Assembly (NCBI GenBank): GCA_964443005.1
Contig: CAYUBI010000004.1
Location: forward strand, 1 to 49,468
DNA length: 49,468 bases
DNA from: CAYUBI01 sp964443005
GTDB taxonomy: Bacteria > Margulisbacteria > Riflemargulisbacteria > GWF2-35-9 > CAYUBI01
Direction of reading: 5' to 3'
The notes below the pieces were generated by a model. It saw only the letters and a list, made by a program, of their open reading frames with translations. It did no database searches and was not told where the DNA came from. Shown here one piece after another: positions 8,693 through 16,507 of the stretch. The translations under genes and the position numbers were made by a program. The first letter of the stretch is position 1; each line of letters starts with the position of its first letter.

Positions 8693-9455
8693 GTCAAAGA
8701 TTATCACCGGGTTCCATAACATTTCCATACATGAACTAGAAAAAAGCTGTGTATATGAATGCCTAGAATGTCCCTATCAAAAAGAGAATTTATTAAAAAA
8801 TAATCAATTCGTTCCTTCAGCAAAAAACCATATATATTTTGGTGGAGAACCATTACTAAAAACTGATTTAATAGGGGAAATTAATCAATACCCTTATGCA
8901 AGGCATTGGATTGTAAATTATAATTGCATATTATCAAACACAAACCCAACAATATGGAAGAAATCAAATGTTAGAATTATTCATTATTTAGCATCTATGA
9001 ATAAAGATTCTCACAATGATTTAACGGGATCAGCTAGTTATGACAAAATAATAGAAAATTTAATTGAATTGAACAAACAGGCAAAAAAAACAGTACTCAT
9101 ATTCGCGCTTACACGAACTAACGTTCATGAATTATCAGATCTACACGATTTCGCAAAAAAATTTCATGCATATATTTGGCTCATACCCCAACACCATTCT
9201 TTTGGAGTGTCAGGTTTTGAAGACCAAAGTATCAACTATATTAAGTATGCAGCTAAACAAGAAAATTTTGGAATTTTATATTCGGATATTAAAAAAATAC
9301 CACAAAACAACAAATATAACAAATTCCAAAGCTGTAAGTATATTCCGAATCCTGTATCAAATTCAATATTTTTAACAACTGCCAATTACTGGCGAATCAC
9401 AAAATTTATAAACAAAATAAACAATAAACTCGTTTTCAACTTAACTTCAATTTAA
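8646..9455 (+). CDS. Divergent small radical SAM protein
   Basis: A 269-residue protein that I place in the radical SAM superfamily from two ordered motifs: CVYECLEC (C35, C39, C42; the CX3CX2C cluster site) and YFGGEPLL (GGEP at 66-69, the SAM amino-group contact). Partial-barrel strands follow, for example VRIIHYLAS and KTVLIFALTRTN. The residue before the third Cys is Glu instead of the usual aromatic, and cluster and GGEP are only 24 residues apart. There is no SPASM-type Cys cluster. The gene starts inside the MFS gene without a clear Shine-Dalgarno; GTG at 8658 is an alternative start. It is visibly more A/T-rich than its neighbours, and its stop overlaps the serA stop. Substrate unknown. 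Confidence 0.65.
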   Translation: MQSSVTITSHRLAKYKSKIITGFHNISIHELEKSCVYECLECPYQKENLLKNNQFVPSAKNHIYFGGEPLLKTDLIGEINQYPYARHWIVNYNCILSNTNPTIWKKSNVRIIHYLASMNKDSHNDLTGSASYDKIIENLIELNKQAKKTVLIFALTRTNVHELSDLHDFAKKFHAYIWLIPQHHSFGVSGFEDQSINYIKYAAKQENFGILYSDIKKIPQNNKYNKFQSCKYIPNPVSNSIFLTTANYWRITKFINKINNKLVFNLTSI

Positions 9456-11038
9456 AGCTTAACCAACTTAGCTTTTCCTATAATTTTTGATTCCATACTA
9501 ATTTCAGTTAAAACTGCAGCAGGTATATCACTATCTACATTGATTACCATAATCGCATGTTTTATCTTACCTTCTCGACGACCCACTTCCATCCGATTGA
9601 TATTCACTTTATACTTCCCTAAAATTGTCCCAACGGTTCCTATCACACCAGGGCTGTCTTCATTAGGAACAATCAAAATATAACCTGAGGGAACAGTATT
9701 CACTTTAATACCATCCAATTCAACAACCATATCTCCATAATCACCTAAAACAGCACCAGAGATTTTTCGTGTTTCTTTTTCACTTGTAACTTCTATCGTA
9801 ATCAAACTTTTGTAATCACAATGTTCATTAACTTTCTGTTCAATAACTTTGATTGATCGCGCTTTAGCTAAAATGGCAGCATTTACATAATTAACCGATT
9901 CAACGACGACAGTACTTAGCAACCCCTTCAAAACAGCTGTAGTAAGAGAATCCGTTGTTTTATCCGCAACCTCACCGTGATAACTAATTTTGATACTCAT
10001 GATGCCGCCATCAATAATTTGGCCAACTAAACTTCCTAATTTTTCAGACAACGTTAAAAAACCCTTTACGGGCTCAACCATTGCAGGCTTCATGGACGGA
10101 ATATTCACAGCTGACGATGCTTCCCGACCGTTTAAAACCTCAAAAACCTGATCCGCTACATCTATTGCTACATTAATCTGTGCTTCCTCAGTTGCTGCAC
10201 CTAAATGCGGGGTCAAAATCAAATTTTTCGTCCCTATCAACAGACTATCAGCTGCAGGTTCCTTATCAAAAACATCAACCGCTGCCCCAGCAATAAGGCA
10301 ACTTTCTAAGGCAATTTTCAAAGCCATTTCGTCAATAACACCGCCACGCGCGCAGTTCACAATACGACACGTTTTTTTCATAATACTTAGATTTTCGGAA
10401 TTAATCATTTTAGTAGTATCTTTAGTTTTAGGAACATGCAGTGTCAAAAAATCACAACATTTAAGCAAATCCTCAAAACCAAGAAGCTCGATTTCCATTT
10501 TTTCTGCAAACTCATGAGAAACAAACGGATCAAACCCGACAACCTTCATTCCAAAAGCTTTACCGTAACTAGCAACTCTCTGCCCAATTTTGCCTAACCC
10601 AACAACGCCAAGGATCTTATTATATAACTCCACACCAGTGAACCTATTTCTATCCCATTCATGACTCCCTAAACTCATATGCGCAAAAGGAATCTTTCGC
10701 GCTAATGCCAGCAACAACGCAAAACTATGCTCTGCTGCAGCAATCGTATTACCCTCGGGTGAATTCACAACAATAATACCTTTTCGAGTAGCAGCATCAA
10801 GATCGACATTGTCAACTCCAACACCAGCACGTCCGATAATTTTTAGCTGATTCGCAGCATCAATAATTCTCGCAGTAACCGTAGTTTGACTCCGTATTAA
10901 CAAACCATGATATTCCGGTATAATTTTAACCAATTCATCTTCAGAAAGCCCAGTTTTAATATCAACAATAAACTGATTTCTTAATTTAACAAGCCCACTT
11001 TCATCAAGCTTATCACTTACCAAAATCTTATAAGTCAT
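9452..11038 (-). CDS. serA: D-3-phosphoglycerate dehydrogenase
   Basis: First step of serine synthesis: oxidises 3-phosphoglycerate to 3-phosphohydroxypyruvate with NAD. The protein is 528 residues, the long form. The substrate domain begins MTYKILVSDKLDESGL, the Rossmann motif GVVGLGKIGQRVA is at 144-156, the catalytic Arg is in NCARGGVIDE, and His is in LTPHLGAATEEAQ. Then come the allosteric substrate-binding domain and a C-terminal ACT domain (about the last 75 residues) that normally binds serine for feedback control. It is the last gene of the ribosomal run, three bases after rpsI, and converges on the radical SAM gene with overlapping stop codons and no visible terminator. Confidence 0.96.
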   Translation of the reverse strand: MTYKILVSDKLDESGLVKLRNQFIVDIKTGLSEDELVKIIPEYHGLLIRSQTTVTARIIDAANQLKIIGRAGVGVDNVDLDAATRKGIIVVNSPEGNTIAAAEHSFALLLALARKIPFAHMSLGSHEWDRNRFTGVELYNKILGVVGLGKIGQRVASYGKAFGMKVVGFDPFVSHEFAEKMEIELLGFEDLLKCCDFLTLHVPKTKDTTKMINSENLSIMKKTCRIVNCARGGVIDEMALKIALESCLIAGAAVDVFDKEPAADSLLIGTKNLILTPHLGAATEEAQINVAIDVADQVFEVLNGREASSAVNIPSMKPAMVEPVKGFLTLSEKLGSLVGQIIDGGIMSIKISYHGEVADKTTDSLTTAVLKGLLSTVVVESVNYVNAAILAKARSIKVIEQKVNEHCDYKSLITIEVTSEKETRKISGAVLGDYGDMVVELDGIKVNTVPSGYILIVPNEDSPGVIGTVGTILGKYKVNINRMEVGRREGKIKHAIMVINVDSDIPAAVLTEISMESKIIGKAKLVKL

Positions 11039-11040
11039 AT

Positions 11041-11460
11041 TTATCGTTTCCTATATTGAGTTTTCTTACGAGCACGACGACAGCCATACTTTTTTCGCTC
11101 TTTCATACGATCATCTCTTGTTAATAAACCGGCCTTTTTCAGCTTATCCTTAAAATCATCACTTAATTTAACCAATGCACGCGAAATTCCATGTGATATC
11201 GCACCTGCTTGTCCACTCAACCCGCCGCCCTTAGTTGTACACATAACATCAAACTGATTCAAGGTATCAGTTACTAAAAAAGGCTTTTTTACAACGAACA
11301 ATAATACATCCCGACATAAATAATCGTCAGCTTTAACCGAATTCACAATAACATCGCCCTTACCCTGCGCAATCCAAACACGCGCAACAGACGTTTTACG
11401 CCGCCCAGTTCCATAATACTTAGATATTACAACTTTTTCATCCTGTTTAACTTTGACCAT
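11041..11460 (-). CDS. rpsI: 30S ribosomal protein S9
   Basis: S9 of the 30S head, 139 residues. YYGTGRRKTSVARVWI near the N-terminus and the C-terminal GCRRARKKTQYRKR, whose last Arg normally touches P-site tRNA, identify it. About ten residues longer than usual at the N-terminus. Follows rplM by 17 bases, the pairing seen in nearly all bacteria. GGGAGG lies 11 bases before the ATG. Confidence 0.97.
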   Translation of the reverse strand: MVKVKQDEKVVISKYYGTGRRKTSVARVWIAQGKGDVIVNSVKADDYLCRDVLLFVVKKPFLVTDTLNQFDVMCTTKGGGLSGQAGAISHGISRALVKLSDDFKDKLKKAGLLTRDDRMKERKKYGCRRARKKTQYRKR

Positions 11461-11477
11461 TCTTCTATGATCCTCCC

Positions 11478-11918
11478 TTAAATTTCAATTGTGGTGGGTT
11501 GCTGCGCTAAATGAGGATGATCTGCTCCAGCGTAAATTTTTAATTTACCAAGCAATTCTCTACCTAAGCGTCCATGAGGCAACATCCCACCTACGGCAAG
11601 TTTTAGAACACGATCCGGATGTTTTTGAAACATATCTTTATATGGAACAGATTTAAGATTTCCGGGATATCCAGTATAAGCATAATAAATTTTATCGGTA
11701 AATTTTTTGCCAGTAACCCTTATTTTATCGACATTTGTCACAACTACATAATCACCAATATTCATATTTGGCTGAAAAATAGCTTTTCCTTTGCCACGTA
11801 ATACATTAACAATTCCACTAGCAAGACGTCCCAACGTTTTTCCTTCCGCATTAATATGAACCCAATCATGATTAATATATTCACTTGTAACAGATAGCGT
11901 ATCAAAGCGATTCCTCAT
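11478..11918 (-). CDS. rplM: 50S ribosomal protein L13
   Basis: L13, an early-assembly 50S protein, 146 residues. Recognised from HDWVHINAEGKTLGRLAS, then GDYVVVTNVDKIRVTGKK and the C-terminal MLPHGRLGRELLGKLKIY. Starts ten bases after the truA stop with AAGGAG upstream. In E. coli L13 controls rplM-rpsI expression; here the pair is embedded downstream of truA, and I see no leader long enough for that. Confidence 0.97.
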   Translation of the reverse strand: MRNRFDTLSVTSEYINHDWVHINAEGKTLGRLASGIVNVLRGKGKAIFQPNMNIGDYVVVTNVDKIRVTGKKFTDKIYYAYTGYPGNLKSVPYKDMFQKHPDRVLKLAVGGMLPHGRLGRELLGKLKIYAGADHPHLAQQPTTIEI

Positions 11919-11928
11919 ACATTACTCC

Positions 11929-12702
11929 TTAATATCTCACTTCTACTAAATATAACCCACAAGCACTAACTGGTTTGCCTAAACGATTTCGACAATTATA
12001 CAAAAGCATATTAGAAACCTCATTTGCACAGAACCTATTATCCGCAAACAACAACGCTGTGCTTATTATACTACGAACCATTCCATACAAAAAGCCATTC
12101 GCTCGAATAGAGATTTCATAGCCAAAATAATCACTAACCATTGAAACGAAATGAAAATCATTACATTGCATAGAGAAAATTTCTCGCTCAGTCGACTTCA
12201 CCGAAGAACCGCACTTTGCAAATGTTGCAAAATCATGACATCCCTCCATAATCGAACAAAACTGATTAATTTTTGCCCTATCTAACGGCGCTCTAATCCG
12301 AAGAGCATACCTCTCCAAAAAAGGATCGGTATCTGACGAGACAAACAGTCGATAACAATATACCCGCTCTTTCGCAGAAAATCGAGCATGAAATGCCAAA
12401 TCTACAATATCAATATGCCGAATAACAATGTCAGAAGGAAGCCTTCGATTTACTACACTCAAAATTCTATTACAAGGAATTACTGGAAACGCACAAAAAT
12501 GAAAAACCTGCCCTAAAGCATGAACTCCAGTATCCGTTCGACCAGCACAGACAATCTTTATTGCCTGCTTATACACATATTGTAGACATTTTTCAATCTC
12601 CTGCTGTATAGTCTTCCCAGAGCCTCGCTGACTCTGAAATCCAGCATAATCTGTACCATCATACGATAAAATAGCCTTATAAAAGACGCGATTTAACGTA
12701 AT
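11929..12702 (-). CDS. truA: tRNA pseudouridine synthase A, non-AUG start
   Basis: Makes pseudouridine at positions 38-40 of the tRNA anticodon arm. A GTG-started frame (start 12576) would lack the first strand and helix of the fold. The same frame continues upstream and encodes YKAILSYDGTDYAGFQSQ, then KTIQQEIEKCL, exactly the expected TruA N-terminus, back to a stop at 12703-12705. No ATG, GTG or TTG occurs in that stretch, so the likely start is ATT at 12700-12702, inside the end of rplQ (10-base overlap). That gives 257 residues with the catalytic Asp57 in AGRTDTGVHA. No Shine-Dalgarno is visible; reinitiation after rplQ is likely. A base error near 12700 is the alternative. Confidence 0.88.
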   Translation of the reverse strand: MTLNRVFYKAILSYDGTDYAGFQSQRGSGKTIQQEIEKCLQYVYKQAIKIVCAGRTDTGVHALGQVFHFCAFPVIPCNRILSVVNRRLPSDIVIRHIDIVDLAFHARFSAKERVYCYRLFVSSDTDPFLERYALRIRAPLDRAKINQFCSIMEGCHDFATFAKCGSSVKSTEREIFSMQCNDFHFVSMVSDYFGYEISIRANGFLYGMVRSIISTALLFADNRFCANEVSNMLLYNCRNRLGKPVSACGLYLVEVRY

Positions 12703-13043
12703 TCAAGCAAAACAATCGGTGCAGCATCACCCCGACGAAAACCAATAGAAGTAATCCTAGTATACCCACCAGAAACACCTTTATATTTAGGTGCGATATC
12801 AGAAAAGATTGATTTAATCACAGACCGATCTGGAATAAACCGATATACCTTTCGTCGTGCATGCACAGTGTCTTCTTTTCCGAACGTAATCAATTTTTCA
12901 GTTAATCGGGCAATCTGATGGGCCCTAGTTTTCGTTGTTTCAATATGACCAAGCTGTAACAAAGACAACGCCCCATTTTTAAGCAATGCCATTCGCTGAT
13001 CAGTCGGCAAACCAAGTTTTGAATTTCCTTTACGATGTCTCAC
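12693..13043 (-). CDS. rplQ: 50S ribosomal protein L17
   Basis: L17, 116 residues, the short bacterial form. MRHRKGNSKLGLPTDQRMAL, the tract ETTKTRAHQIARLTEKLITF and the C-terminal SGGYTRITSIGFRRGDAAP are diagnostic. GTG start preceded by GAGGG. Follows rpoA by 12 bases, as in most alpha operons. Its last 10 bases overlap the inferred start of truA. Confidence 0.97.
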   Translation of the reverse strand: MRHRKGNSKLGLPTDQRMALLKNGALSLLQLGHIETTKTRAHQIARLTEKLITFGKEDTVHARRKVYRFIPDRSVIKSIFSDIAPKYKGVSGGYTRITSIGFRRGDAAPIVLLELR

Positions 13044-13055
13044 GATATACCCTCA

Positions 13056-13994
13056 CTAATTCTCTTTTAGTTTCAAACTATATTTTGATAACTTTTCATT
13101 AATTTCATCAGCTGATTTTCGACCAAAATTCTTAATTTGCATCAAATCTCTCATCGGTTTTTTTACTAATTCGGCTACGCTATGAATCCCAGCTTTACGT
13201 AAACAATTTGATGATCGCGCAGACAACTCCAGATCTTCAATTGCTAAATCTAATCCGGCGTTAGGTTTAATTTCTTCAATAACAACAGCTAACCCTTCTT
13301 CTTTTTTTTCTTCAACCTCATTAGTGAACAACTTAAAGCTGTTGATTAAAATAACAGCTGCTTTACTAACAGCTTCACTCGGAGAAATCGCGCCATTTGT
13401 CCACACTTCTAAAACAAGCCGATCTAAATCTGTATGCTTTCCAACGCGAGTGTCTTCTACAGTATGATTAACTTTTACAATCGGATTAAAATTAGCGTCC
13501 ATAGGCAACGTCCCAATCGGAGTCTCGTTACTCCTCTCGAGCAGCTGAAAACCAACGCCATTTTCTAATGTAAGAACCACATCCAATTTCGTATTTCCAC
13601 TAATAGTAGCCAAATAATGATCTTTATTCAAAACTTCAACTTCACTATCAAAAATAATGTTTTCAGCAGTTACAGCACCGCGCTTATCAGCCCGAATATG
13701 AACAATCTTCTTTTCGACAGAGTGCAGCTTGAAAACAATGCCCTTCAGATTCAAAATAATGTCCAGAATATCTTCATTAATACCTTCTATGGCTGTAAAT
13801 TCATGGTCAACGCCCTCAATTTTTACGGATGTTATCGCTGCGCCAGTCAATGATGACAACAATATGCGCCTTAATGAATTCCCTAAAGTAACGCCATATC
13901 CTTTTGCAAGAGGCTCGGCAACAAATTTTCCATATGTTTTTGTTTCATCAATTTTTACCCATGTATTCAATGCTTTAGTATTTAGAACGGTCAC
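13056..13994 (-). CDS. rpoA: RNA polymerase alpha subunit
   Basis: Alpha subunit of RNA polymerase, 312 residues. The N-terminal domain contains YGKFVAEPLAKGYGVTLGNS and LRRILLSSLTGAAIT, the dimerisation and beta/beta' docking surface. A linker rich in Glu/Lys (about residues 220-235) leads to the C-terminal domain with LELSARSSNCLRKAGIHSV and the helix-hairpin-helix MQIKNFGRKSADEI, which contacts UP elements and activators. GTG start with AGGAGG 11 bases upstream. Lies between rpsD and rplQ in the alpha operon. Confidence 0.98.
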   Translation of the reverse strand: MTVLNTKALNTWVKIDETKTYGKFVAEPLAKGYGVTLGNSLRRILLSSLTGAAITSVKIEGVDHEFTAIEGINEDILDIILNLKGIVFKLHSVEKKIVHIRADKRGAVTAENIIFDSEVEVLNKDHYLATISGNTKLDVVLTLENGVGFQLLERSNETPIGTLPMDANFNPIVKVNHTVEDTRVGKHTDLDRLVLEVWTNGAISPSEAVSKAAVILINSFKLFTNEVEEKKEEGLAVVIEEIKPNAGLDLAIEDLELSARSSNCLRKAGIHSVAELVKKPMRDLMQIKNFGRKSADEINEKLSKYSLKLKEN

Positions 13995-14009
13995 GCTTCT
14001 TCTCCTCCT

Positions 14010-14633
14010 CTATTGGGAATAATACTCGACTACAAATTGCTCATTAATTGGAACATCCATTTCTTCACGTTTCGGCTTACCTAAAACAATAAACTGTTCG
14101 TCAATTTCATTGAATTTTATCCATGACTTAAGGCTTAAACCATTAGCCTCCTTTAACGGAACCTCAAATAAAGCCTTAGATAACGGACTAACCCCGATAA
14201 CGTCGTTAATTTTCACTAAATATGATGGAATGTTTACTCTTCTGTTATTCACAAGAAAATGATTATGTCTTACCAATAAACGAGCTTCTGCACGTGATTT
14301 TCCCAGCGACGCCAAAAATATAACATTATCTAATCTCATTTCCAGCAATTCGAGGAAATTCAAACCCGTAATTCCTTTCTTTTTGGCTGCTATGTCAAAA
14401 AACCTACGAAACTGCCCTTCACCAAGTCCATAAAAGCGTCGCGCCTTCTGCTTTTCGCGTAACCTCAAACCATACTCGGATGTTTTTTTCTTATTTAAAG
14501 CTCCATGCTGACCCGGAGCATAATTTCGCCGAGTCAAAGAACATTTCACACTAGCACAACGACTTCCTTTAAGGAACAACTTAACACCTTCGCGCCTGCA
14601 TAACTTACATGATGGTCCACAATAACGACCCAT
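14010..14633 (-). CDS. rpsD: 30S ribosomal protein S4, zinc form
   Basis: S4, 207 residues, a primary 16S rRNA binder that in many bacteria also represses its own operon. The N-terminus carries C5, C9, C12 and C26 in a CX3CX2CX13C arrangement, the zinc-binding (C+) form. The S4 RNA-binding domain is seen at MRLDNVIFLASLGKSRAEAR and LVRHNHFLVNNRRVNIPSY. AAAGGAG lies ten bases before the ATG. Its place between rpsK and rpoA is standard. Confidence 0.97.
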   Translation of the reverse strand: MGRYCGPSCKLCRREGVKLFLKGSRCASVKCSLTRRNYAPGQHGALNKKKTSEYGLRLREKQKARRFYGLGEGQFRRFFDIAAKKKGITGLNFLELLEMRLDNVIFLASLGKSRAEARLLVRHNHFLVNNRRVNIPSYLVKINDVIGVSPLSKALFEVPLKEANGLSLKSWIKFNEIDEQFIVLGKPKREEMDVPINEQFVVEYYSQ

Positions 14634-14652
14634 TTCAGAAATCTCCTTTCAT

Positions 14653-15054
14653 TTATACGCGACGTCTTTTTCGCGGACGACATCCATTATGAGGAATCGG
14701 CGTCACATCTTTAATCGACATCACTTCAATACCAGCAGCCTGAATTGCCCGAATTGCTGTTTCCCTACCAGCACCAGGCCCTTTTACAAAAACATCAATT
14801 TCAGCCATGCCATGCTCTTTTGCTTTTAAGGCACAAGCTTCAGCTGCAGACTGAGCTGCAAAAGGCGTACTTTTCTTAGATCCCTTAAAACCAACAATCC
14901 CAGAACTAGCCCACGCCACAACATTACCCTTCACATCTGCGATAGTAATTATGGTATTGTTAAAATTTGACTTTATATGAGCCACACCATGCGTAATAAC
15001 ACGCACAACCTTCTTCTTTTTAACTTTTGATTTACTTGCCTGAATCGTTGCCAT
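14653..15054 (-). CDS. rpsK: 30S ribosomal protein S11
   Basis: S11 of the 30S platform, 133 residues. THGVAHIKSNFNNTIITIAD, then GFKGSKKSTPFAAQ, then FVKGPGAGRETAIRAIQAAG and the terminal DVTPIPHNGCRPRKRRRV are the conserved blocks. A GGGAG Shine-Dalgarno lies just before the ATG. Sits 10 bases after rpsM and 19 before rpsD. Confidence 0.98.
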   Translation of the reverse strand: MATIQASKSKVKKKKVVRVITHGVAHIKSNFNNTIITIADVKGNVVAWASSGIVGFKGSKKSTPFAAQSAAEACALKAKEHGMAEIDVFVKGPGAGRETAIRAIQAAGIEVMSIKDVTPIPHNGCRPRKRRRV

Positions 15055-15064
15055 CAGTTACTCC

Positions 15065-15430
15065 CTACTTCTTTTTACCAGCGACAGTCTTTTTTGACCC
15101 ACGCCTAGTCCGAGCATTTGTTTTTGTTCGTTGACCTCTACAAGGCAAACTCTTCTTATGCCGCAGCCCCCGATAAGAACCAATCTCAATTAACCGCTTT
15201 ATATTCAACGCGATATCTTTTCGTAAATCACCTTCAATTTTATACTGATTCAAAATCTCTCGTAATCGAACAACATCCGATTCAGATAAATCATCGGACT
15301 TCATACCAAAATCAATATCAGCTTGTTTTAAAATCTTACGACTCAACGTAAGACCGACCCCATATATATATGGTAACGCAAACTCAACCCTCTTGTTTCT
15401 TGGAAGATCAATCCCAGCTACTCTAACCAT
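15065..15430 (-). CDS. rpsM: 30S ribosomal protein S13
   Basis: S13 of the 30S head, 121 residues, which contacts L5 of the large subunit and P-site tRNA. Begins MVRVAGIDLPRNKRVEFALP, with YIYGVGLTLSRKIL (helix-hairpin-helix) and GSYRGLRHKKSLPCRGQRT, ending in a basic TNARTRRGSKKTVAGKKK tail. GGAGT precedes the ATG; follows rpmJ by 12 bases. Confidence 0.98.
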   Translation of the reverse strand: MVRVAGIDLPRNKRVEFALPYIYGVGLTLSRKILKQADIDFGMKSDDLSESDVVRLREILNQYKIEGDLRKDIALNIKRLIEIGSYRGLRHKKSLPCRGQRTKTNARTRRGSKKTVAGKKK

Positions 15431-15442
15431 AGTTTACTCCGT

Positions 15443-15556
15443 TTACCCCTGACGTTGTTTATGTTTTTTATTTTCACATATTACCAAAACATTACCATGT
15501 CGCCTAATCACTTTACATTTCGGACAAATAGACTTTACTGATGCGCGAACTTTCAC
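15443..15556 (-). CDS. rpmJ: 50S ribosomal protein L36
   Basis: A 37-residue gene with a GTG start, easily missed by ORF finders. The protein is MKVRASVKSICPKCKVIRRH followed by GNVLVICENKKHKQRQG. The zinc ligands C11, C14, C27 and H32 are all present, so this is the zinc form of L36. GAGGAG lies seven to eight bases before the GTG. It falls exactly where rpmJ is expected, between infA (12 bases) and rpsM (12 bases). Confidence 0.96.
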   Translation of the reverse strand: MKVRASVKSICPKCKVIRRHGNVLVICENKKHKQRQG

Positions 15557-15568
15557 CTTATAACTCCT

Positions 15569-15787
15569 CTATTTTAAACGATAGGTTATTCTGCCTTTTG
15601 TCAAATCATAAGGCGATAATTCCACCTTAACCCGATCCCCCATTAAAATTCGAATAAAATTCTTACGAATCTTTCCAGATACATGCGACAACAACACCTG
15701 CCCAGTATCTAACTCAATTTTAAACGTTGCATTTGGCAACGCTTCCAAAACCTTACCCTCAACTTCAATCACATCTTGTTTTGCCAT
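15569..15787 (-). CDS. infA: Translation initiation factor IF-1
   Basis: IF-1, 72 residues, a single OB-fold that binds the ribosomal A site during initiation. The protein runs MAKQDVIEVEGKVLEALPN, then FKIELDTGQVLLSHVSGKIR and ILMGDRVKVELSPYDLTKGR. The frame is open ten codons further up, but the ATG at 15787 gives the universal N-terminus and is preceded by AGGGAA. First gene after adk, with a promoter candidate in the 84-base gap between them; map, often found here, is absent. Confidence 0.97.
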   Translation of the reverse strand: MAKQDVIEVEGKVLEALPNATFKIELDTGQVLLSHVSGKIRKNFIRILMGDRVKVELSPYDLTKGRITYRLK

Positions 15788-15823
15788 AATTATTTCCCTA
15801 TTAAAACCACGCTGCACCGTGTT

Positions 15824-15852
15824 ATTTTAACAGATTATTGCCTTTTAAGCAA
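15824..15852 (-). promoter_or_regulatory. Candidate promoter for infA-rpmJ-rpsM
   Basis: On the minus strand TTGCTT (complement of 15847-15852), a 17-base spacer and TAAAAT (complement of 15824-15829). Transcription would begin near 15817, giving a 30-base leader for infA. The -35 is poor (3 of 6), the -10 good (5 of 6). It lies in one of the few longer gaps of the ribosomal run. Confidence 0.45.
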
Positions 15853-15871
15853 CTCAAAAACAAAAGCAGGC

Positions 15872-16507
15872 CTATTGTAACGCGTGTTCAATTTGGGTAC
15901 TAATTCCATTCATACTATCGCTACCATCGATCTCAATTAAACTACCAGCATCCTTATAAAAATTAATTAAAGGAAAGGTATTTTTCATATAAGAATCATA
16001 TCGATCTTTTACGGTTTCAGGGTTATCATCATTTCGAACGACAAGCAAGTCGCCACATAAATCACAAACCATTTCTGCTAAAGGCGGATGATTCTCTTTA
16101 TGAAAAGAAGCCCCACATTTCGTACAAACCAATCGTCCAGCCATGCGCAAAAGAATAGACGATAAAGGAACATTAAGATAAATCACGCGATCAAAATCAA
16201 TGCCTTTTTCATTAAGAAACAGAGCTTGATTCATTGTACGAGGAAATCCATCTAAAATAAATCCAAAATCACTAGATATTGTTAATAACTGATCAGCAAC
16301 AATACTGTTTACAACAGAATCAGGAACCAAATCGCCCTTATCCATATAACGCTTTGCATCCAAGCCGAAACTCGATCCATCATTAATTGCTTTTCTCAAA
16401 ATATCACCAGTCGCTAAATGAGCGAAACCAAACTGTTTTACAATAAGTTTCGCTTGCGTTCCTTTTCCAGATCCAGGTGCACCTATTAACAAAATCTTCT
16501 TTTTCAT
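15872..16507 (-). CDS. adk: Adenylate kinase, zinc-LID form
   Basis: Interconverts ATP + AMP and 2 ADP. 211 residues, with the P-loop GAPGSGKGTQ at 9-18, the AMP-binding LATGDILRKA, and FILDGFPRT. The LID domain carries C128, C131, C148 and C151, the structural zinc site found in Gram-positive and many other adenylate kinases but not in E. coli. The ATG overlaps the secY stop (ATGA), so translation is coupled. Standard position in the spc operon. Confidence 0.97.
   Translation of the reverse strand: MKKKILLIGAPGSGKGTQAKLIVKQFGFAHLATGDILRKAINDGSSFGLDAKRYMDKGDLVPDSVVNSIVADQLLTISSDFGFILDGFPRTMNQALFLNEKGIDFDRVIYLNVPLSSILLRMAGRLVCTKCGASFHKENHPPLAEMVCDLCGDLLVVRNDDNPETVKDRYDSYMKNTFPLINFYKDAGSLIEIDGSDSMNGISTQIEHALQ

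Noticed and set aside
11929..12576. TruA starting at GTG 12576
   Set aside because: Would drop the conserved first 42 residues that are encoded in frame upstream.
12690..12705. Programmed -1 frameshift fusing L17 to TruA
   Set aside because: The frames allow it, but no slippery heptamer is present at the rplQ stop.
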